NCBI GenBank assembly: GCA_036429605.1
Contig: JAVFKD010000002.1
Coordinates: 2,914,001-2,978,000, forward strand
DNA: 64,000 bases
Direction: 5' to 3'
Origin: Cladobotryum mycophilum
Lineage: Eukaryota; Ascomycota; Sordariomycetes; Hypocreales; Hypocreaceae
Shown: positions 57,487 through 64,000 of the stretch, one piece after another
Layout of the letters: each line of letters opens with the position of its first letter
Numbering within the stretch: the stretch's first letter is position 1
Program-made: the position numbers and the translations under genes
The notes under the pieces: generated by a model
The model's input: only the letters and a program-made list of their open reading frames with translations
Database searches by the model: none
Told to the model about the DNA's origin: nothing

Positions 57487-59763
57487 AGCCTCCCAAACCG
57501 AAGAAGTTGGATGCGAGGAGGTCCTATGGGCACGTAACCCCGCGTTATACCACGCAATAGCCTTGCCGCTTTGTTGGGGAGCTATCTACCAAAGCCAATG
57601 TGACGGACTCGGGGTCGTGCTCGCGAAGAACAATCGAAGCGATCGATGGAAGAATAATGGCGAACAGGGGGCCTCCGAGGTCTATTCTATTCTATTATAG
57701 GAATGCGAACGCCAGATTTGCCATTTCCTAGAAATACACGGTCTCTAGTAGCTGTCAGTCGCAGGTGTTCAGAAATGGCGGGTTACAATCGAAGGAGGTC
57801 CCGTCCTGCTCGAATATGACTGCTAAGGGTAACCAACCTCGGAAATAAAACTTCTAATAGTTTTTAGTTTTTTTGTTAGAGTTTGGTCCTCGCAAGGTTT
57901 GCTTTAATGTGACTAATATCTCGCGATGGTGGTCGTTTGAAGGGTCGTGGACAGCAAGCAGAACGGGGTCACTGACAGGGCGTTTGTTGGTGGTGGTGGT
58001 AGTGGTGGAGGCAGCGAAACGAGGGTCAAATGGATCCTAGCAGTGATATATCCCTGACGGCTGAAATGCAAACTGAATACAAGTCACGACAAAGGGTCGC
58101 CAAGGAGACAGACGAAACCTGGATAATATAGCCAAAAGAATCACCTGCCTGAGGAGAATGAATGATGGACGAGAAGAAGTTTGCGTGAATGCTACGAGTG
58201 GTGAGTACCAGAAGCAGCAGGTGGGGCGCAGCTGTTGCCTGCACAGCAAACTCAGAGAATTGGCCCTCCTGTTGCGTCACAGACGGGCGGGTAGGCAATG
58301 TGAGGCTTGGAGGGGGGGGGTGGAAGGGGGAGATAGACAGGCTCAAGGTAACTTTTTAGGGCAGCTGGGAGGGACCAACAGGCTACAAGTACCGAGTAGA
58401 TTTTTTTTATGGGAGCAAACGCTCATCTGAGTATTTTTTTTCATTTTACCGAGATTAAGAATAAGATGACTTCAATATCAGCTTCTTGTCTGTTTGTTAC
58501 ACATTTTTAGATGGCCAAGTGACATTTCTTCAGCTCGGAATCAGAAAAGGAGATGCGATAAAGCTTAGGTACAGGTACTAGTGGCTAGTGCCATATGAGG
58601 CAAGCTCTGATAAGATCACCTGATAGCGTTTGGGGCGGCCGCCTCGCGAAGAGCCTCGTGTTCCCCAGCAAAACTAGGCTGCATCAGGTAAAGTACCCGG
58701 CTGATCACCTAGTACCTGTACCTATGCTTCTCCCTTTGCAACGAGTAGCTGTAATTTTACCCCTGGCAATCCCCGAAAGTCAAACCATTGGACTAGACTC
58801 ATGATGAGGTAGAGTCAAACCTTCACCTACGGATGTATCCTGTCGATCTGATATGCATCTACCTACCTAATAGGTAGCCAGCTACTTGTCTTAAACCCTT
58901 GCTCATGTTTCACTCGTCTTGCTACCCTAGATGGTTTGCTTTCCCTCATTCATTGTTTGGCAGAGATGGAGTAGAATACCGCCATGCCTTCTTCCGATGT
59001 TGGCCATGTTACTTTATCGTAAACTAAGGGCAAGTGCGTAAAAGTGATTAATGAGCCATTGTTCATGGACCTCATCCGCGGGAATAAATGGATCGATACC
59101 GTCCAATTCCCCAATACACAAGTATGTGAACACGAAAGAATAGTGATTAGGACAAGGCCCTTGCCGCTAGCATCAAGGAGAGATGTAGCAAAGGCGTGTA
59201 TGTAGCCTAGAGTTTTGAATATTTCCTTATTGCCTCTCTCCTAATACTATATCGTATGCGGTCTATCAAACCTAGTGTTTGTCATCTATGGAAGGGAAAA
59301 GAAGGGGGGGGGTAATATGATAGTTCCACATACACTTATCCAAAAGCGTATGGCTGGACAGTAAATCTGCGTTGCTACATTCTTGAAGAGGTGCCAGCGG
59401 GGCGACTGACACACCGTGGTATAGTTGTCAGGGTAGCGTTGAAAACATCTCAACATGGAGGCCCCCACGGATAAATCCAAGCTGGATGTATCACGAAGCA
59501 GAAGGACGACAGGAACATATATGCGTTTCTTCCGTTCACATGTAACGAGACCTGAATCCAGGTTAACAGGTTAATTGTTTAGATCTTAATAGTCCAAGTA
59601 TCAATGATTCGAAAGGTAAGTTTTGCAACAGAGATGTTGAATCATATCCAAGACAAACGAAATATTCCCTTTTAATAGACAACAGGACGGTTGAGCGTCC
59701 TCCAACGTGGTTGAGCACTCCCCTTTAACCACACCCCCCCATCCACCTACACAACCCCTCTCC
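57487..59763. promoter_or_regulatory. E2-PARP promoter and SET gene 3' region
   Basis: No supported gene. It contains the inverted-repeat pair at 58561-58729 and AGGTAG/TACCTA-type motifs near 58856-58885. The first part is the E2-PARP promoter. Confidence 0.5.
58561..58729. repeat. MITE-like element with 16-bp perfect inverted repeats
   Basis: TAGGTACAGGTACTAG at 58566-58581 and its exact reverse complement CTAGTACCTGTACCTA at 58709-58724. The match extends outward as AAGC(T/A). The interior is about 127 bp without coding signal. No target-site duplication was recognised. Confidence 0.6.
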
Positions 59764-60687
59764 TTAAACCTGGATAATAGTATCACCCCCATCTCGCCGC
59801 TCATCTCTCGTGAAGTCACACCACGACGCTCCAATCCGCTACCAGCAATGCCACAGGGAATATTGGCTCCATTGAACTTGACCGCACCATTTCCAAAGTC
59901 GGATTTGTCGGTGTACTTCTGAAGAGCCTGTCGTGCGGCTTCTGCAGTTTTCTCAGCGAGATCCAACGCGTTCTTCAGTGCTTGGGCAGTCGAGTCGATG
60001 CCATCCCTAGATAGGGATTCTTCGTTGGGGTTATGCTCCTGGAGCAATTCGTGAATGTGGCCACTCAGCCAGTACCCCTTAAGCTTCTCCGAGCCCATGT
60101 TCTTTGCCCCATCGATAACTTTCTTGCATGCGGGCTTGCCACACAGACAGTCAAATGGCTGAGCCATCTCCCATTCAGTAGATGGGTAGAAGAACTAAAG
60201 AGCACCGCATGAAACGTGTTAGGCTGTGCTGAATGTTGTAGACAGGGATCGACTAACAGTAAGTTCATCTCCAAGCTTGAGACCCTTGGGTCCTGCAATG
60301 ATGTTCAAATTACCCGTATCGAAGATCTATTCACAAATGGAGGTTATTCAACGGGACTTTTTGAGTATGACCCTGATATCAAGGTTATGAAACTAGAAAC
60401 CTAGCTCTTTCTGAACGGGGTGGACTAACAAGACTGGGTTCACAGGAGTGGTTGATGTAGACCAAATCACTGTTAAGGTGGAAGTGTTTGTCCTTGCCCA
60501 TCTGCACGCTGGCATAGGTAGCCTCCTGGACAGTTGAGCAGGGAGGGAATGACATCTTGGCAAAGAACGCGAATGGTGGGAGAGTGATCCGAGAAGTGCT
60601 TCTGGTCATGAAATCGGCTTCGTTGACAATGACTTCCTGGACGTCAGGATGAGATGGCTGGTGCCAGTGAGGCTTGATAGGTGCCAT
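59764..60687 (-). CDS. Small SET-domain protein with post-SET motif, apparent 3' frameshift
   Basis: Probable lysine methyltransferase-type protein; substrate unknown. Exons are 60687-60430, 60326-60258 and 60194-59764; both introns have GTTAGT donors. Splicing builds the SET core: LVYINHSCEPSL joins IFDTGNLNIIAGPKGLKLGD and then ELT joins FFYPSTEWEMAQ. The NHSC motif (AdoMet and substrate pocket) and GDELTFFYP are present. The post-SET cysteines are in CLCGKPACKKVI. The N-terminal SET part is short, so the domain is compact or truncated. A coiled helix (ALDLAEKTAEAARQALQKY) follows. Near the end a C5 run on the plus strand (59786-59790) seems to lack one base: corrected, GEMG continues GDTIIQV and stops at 59764 (252 aa); uncorrected, it runs to 59601 in low-complexity sequence. 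Confidence 0.86.
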
Positions 60688-63600
60688 GGTGATTGCGTTT
60701 AATAAAGGTTGAACTGGATAATGTAAGCCACCTGGGTAGTAGAGTTTAAGATGTTAAATATGGTGATGATACCAAAAGTTGTGAGAAGTGCCGTCAATTC
60801 CGTAATAACAGAGGGTTTGAAGATGGTGAGTGCCCAGGAACTTGGGAGTAGTGAGGTCAGTGGGGGTTTAAGTCTTGCTGGAAAGCAAGGATGCAAGGGT
60901 AGGTGGATCAGAGATTATGACAGCTAGCCAAGTGGATACAAGATCTGAGTTCTATTGTTTCTATTAATTGCTCTTGTTTCTTGTTCTCTTAATTCCTCTT
61001 GATTTGTCATCTTTCTCTATATTCCTTCGGTCCCTTATTTTCTCTTACTCCAATGTTTCCTAATTTTTGTCAATTCCTGATGCATTGCCGAACCTCGTCA
61101 TCCTCGGCTGTATTTTGTATCGACTACATGAGAGCCCACACTGAAATGCCTCCCCGCGTGGGATAGTTCATCTGGATTCGGAACAGTCTCCCTTGATCGT
61201 TTCCTGAGGTGCATAACCCTTATTGCCGAGGACAGTGTGAAAGCTCAGATATGATCCATTTGGTGCGTTGGTGTGCTCGGGGCTCCGTTCCGCAGTGTTG
61301 GCTCGTGAAGGGGGTGACAGCGGGGTAGCATTGTGTTCTGCGGGGGATCAACACACAGTGTCGATGAGACGTTGGGGCAAGATCCCGTTTGTCGAGGCCT
61401 ATAGGAGATCTTGTAGTAACCAAAAGCGGTTAAGATACGCCGCCCACGTAATTATTCCCACATGGGACGGTTAGCATGTGCCTGTGCTTTTCGATCGGGG
61501 CAACGTGTGTTGCGGGAGATGAGGCAACCCCAAATGGAAAACTCCGAATTACCGACTCAAACGTCCACGCAACCAACAGAGAGCACTGACATTGCCGTGA
61601 TATCAGAGTTCCCTCTATAGCTTAGACTTTATGCAAGCTCCCCCACATGACTTGGCTTGCAGCCTCGGAATTGGAACGGGAGACATGGAGTACTACCGTG
61701 TCGCCAAGTGATGTACGAGCTCTCGGCTGGATGCTTCAAAACCTCAAGGTGAGCCGCGAAAGTCCCGCATCCAGGTCAAGACAACACCCGCGGCTCGTTG
61801 CTGTTAATTGGCGCATGCCCACATCGTCATGCAAGTGAGATGCCCGGACTTGGTTCACACCAGACCACAAACAATGAGAATTTGTAGTTTCGTAGACGGT
61901 TCGATACTAGGAGATTGACGATCTCGAGTCATTGGTGCTGTATTGAGCCCTACTACATCCAGGTCAGCCAACAAATAAGCAACATTGTATAGGAGACGAT
62001 GATACCGAACCAGACCTCGGTAAGTGGATATCCTTGTGCTGCTGATACGTCCGAGGAGATGAAGCAACATCGAGTTGTATGTCTCTTAAAGGAGCAAAGT
62101 CTTCTGTAAGAGGGAGTGCCCGTAAGGAGACTCGTACTGACAGGTAGTGGCAAACGCCGAGGACTTGGCCATGGAAATTGTCGATCGCTTCTTAGTATCC
62201 AAAGCGCCAAAGTGCTGGAAAACATCCCAAAGCTCCCAGGGCGTTTGCATGCTGGCCAATGATTGCGAGGGTCGTCGTGGCAAGACTCGAAACACGATCG
62301 ATCGGGCGTGAATATTGCGAGGAATCATCGAGACATGAATCAGGGAACTATAATACTTGGATTAGCAAAACGATGGTTTTGAGAACCGGCTGCAAACTTA
62401 TTTGAGGTAGGTTCTAGGTACTTGGCGTCTGCCTCATAGGGCCTTCAGGGAAGAGCAGCGAAGTCTAGTAGACAGTATGCGCGTCTAAACGTTGACAACA
62501 AGATAAGTTAGATAAGTAATAAGAAACTCTACCAACAGGACACAATCCCCTTCAACGAGATCGCTTCGTAAATCCTGGCGCAAAGAGTTTTGGGATGTAT
62601 TCTGGAGCCCGTCAACATTAAGGGGGCTCGTAGCCTGCAATTGGTCAAGGTCTCTTACCACCCGCGGGTTACTGCAATACCGAAACGAAAGGTGCTGCAC
62701 AATTACCAACCCTAACTGTTTTGTTTATTCTCCCACCAGAATCTGCTTACCTAGTAGTTTCAAGGCATTTTCTTCCGACTCCACCCCCGTCCCCGGTTCA
62801 GAACTAATGTCCATGCCATCTAGTTCCCCTTGTCCCAAATGCGACTCCAATCAGATTTTCACAAACCAGAGATTACATTCCGAACCCAGCCTTTGCGAAG
62901 CAGATGCCGCGATTCTTCAGTCACGAGAACCCCTCCTCTGCTAACTAGTCCAACGAGCAGTATACGAGGCCAGGAAAGCATATTCGAGAGAACTAGGAAT
63001 TGAGAACACAGAATGATCAGGACAAGCGTCCGATCATAGTATTCTCTGGAGGAATCGACTGCTTTACTCATCTAGCAATTACATGCTAGTCCAAGTAGAT
63101 TGAAGATCATAAGCCTACGCGCGAGAGTAGTTACCTATGGAATACACTCAACAGGCAGGAGGTTCACATTCTGCTGCAACTAAATTGTGCACTCAAAACG
63201 CAATACAAACTGCATCACGAGGCTCTCAGCATTGTAGAAAACTCTTTCGCTCTAAACACCGTCTCATCTGTAGTTCTCTAGTATGCATGTCCCCAATGTC
63301 AAAGGCGGCAGTCTGGATTGCTGATGGAGAAAACGAAATAGCTAGTCGTCTTCGTTAATGTAACCAAGTAATTGTATCGTCCCCTCTACTGCCATCTGAC
63401 AATTCCATAACACAACTATTTGTGAGGCTTCATCTTTCCAAGGTCTTGCTATTTGACAGGAGTCTCACCTTGGCCTGACGTGGTTCCCTAATGTTACAGG
63501 GGTACTCTCTGAGAGTGGAGTAAAAAAACTGAATCAGTAGTTGCCCCCGTTACCAGAAGCAGATGGACTCCCTTAGAATACTTGAGAATTAAATACACTT

Positions 63601-64000
63601 ACTTGAGTTACAGTAGTCAGTATGCGGTAGTAGACTTGTTCCCCTGAGTAGGAACTGTTCATCACTCGGCCATAGTGTGGCCTTGACATTATCTCTACCT
63701 GAGCTTCAGCAAGCACTTAAAACGTAGACGTAGATCTTGGAGAATGCTAAATATGACTTCAATACTGGGCACTCAGATGCACATCTACGAGAAGGTTATC
63801 ATGCACCTTTCCCAATAGCTAGTTGTTACATTTAGAATGCCTAATACTTCATAGCTGGTATCGAGATTTGTTTAAATAGCTCTCAACCTGTTATCTATAA
63901 CTAAATAAGGAGAATCATTAGAGCACTATGTGCAACAAGACAATACTACGTTGACCTCCGAAGTTGATTTAATGTAAATATGAACCAGTTGCCTCGCTCA
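60688..64000. other. 3.3-kb right-hand end without supported gene
   Basis: Only short interrupted frames on both strands. On the minus strand 61850-62330 two or three adjacent frames look mildly protein-like (for example RGLVRYHRLLYNVAYLLADL) but are broken by stops and I cannot name a family. From 63360 on the sequence is AT-rich with no long frame. It may be relic coding DNA or a gene-poor boundary. Confidence 0.45.

Noticed and set aside
1..64000. CRISPR arrays, phage, insertion sequences or a biosynthetic cluster
   Set aside because: No spaced direct repeats, transposases or cluster enzymes; the genes are eukaryotic house-keeping genes.

Overview
The window looks like nuclear DNA of a filamentous ascomycete, most likely a sordariomycete and perhaps Hypocreales. 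This rests on short GT-AG introns (about 47-120 bp, CTAAC/CTGAC-type branch points), a tRNA with a small intron, compact house-keeping genes, and lineage-typical proteins such as a UBE2Q-like E2 fused to a PARP domain and a small fungal SET protein. The taxonomic placement is inference; no rRNA or marker gene is present.

Layout. Positions 1-16.4 kb are gene dense: threonine synthase (5' end outside the window), an SLC25 carrier, TMA46, the 43-residue OST4, the mRNA-export adaptor YRA1 with a 792-bp intron, a small unknown gene, the p23 co-chaperone SBA1, and ESCRT-III VPS24. A tRNA-Gly(UCC) with a 17-nt intron follows at 17.9 kb. From 18.0 to 37.3 kb about 19 kb holds only one convincing coding region, a 156-residue Ser-rich basic protein at 26.6 kb; the rest is microsatellites, homopolymers and long purine/pyrimidine tracts. 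From 37.3 to 60.7 kb come a large WD40/alpha-solenoid protein, GPI15 (PIG-H), DEG1 (PUS3), a divergent Rho-like GTPase, the RNA polymerase III subunit RPC17, a PRPP synthetase, a UBE2Q-PARP fusion and a SET-domain protein. The last 3.3 kb shows no gene I can support.

Most genes are unrelated house-keeping functions (amino acid and nucleotide synthesis, GPI anchor and N-glycan assembly, tRNA modification, Pol III transcription, mRNA export, ESCRT). They do not form a pathway or a cluster. Several pairs share divergent promoters: TMA46/OST4, SBA1/VPS24, DEG1/GTPase and RPC17/PRPP synthetase.

Three things stand out. (1) The E2-PARP protein joins ubiquitin conjugation and ADP-ribosylation in one chain and is the most exciting gene here. 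(2) The very long YRA1 intron sits at what I recall as the same codon junction as the autoregulatory intron of budding-yeast YRA1. (3) Five genes need seven single-base frame corrections, every one in a homopolymer run; after correction each coding length becomes a multiple of three. Consensus sequence errors explain this better than real gene decay. Two short inverted-repeat elements (49.5 and 58.6 kb) look like undescribed MITE-type hairpins.
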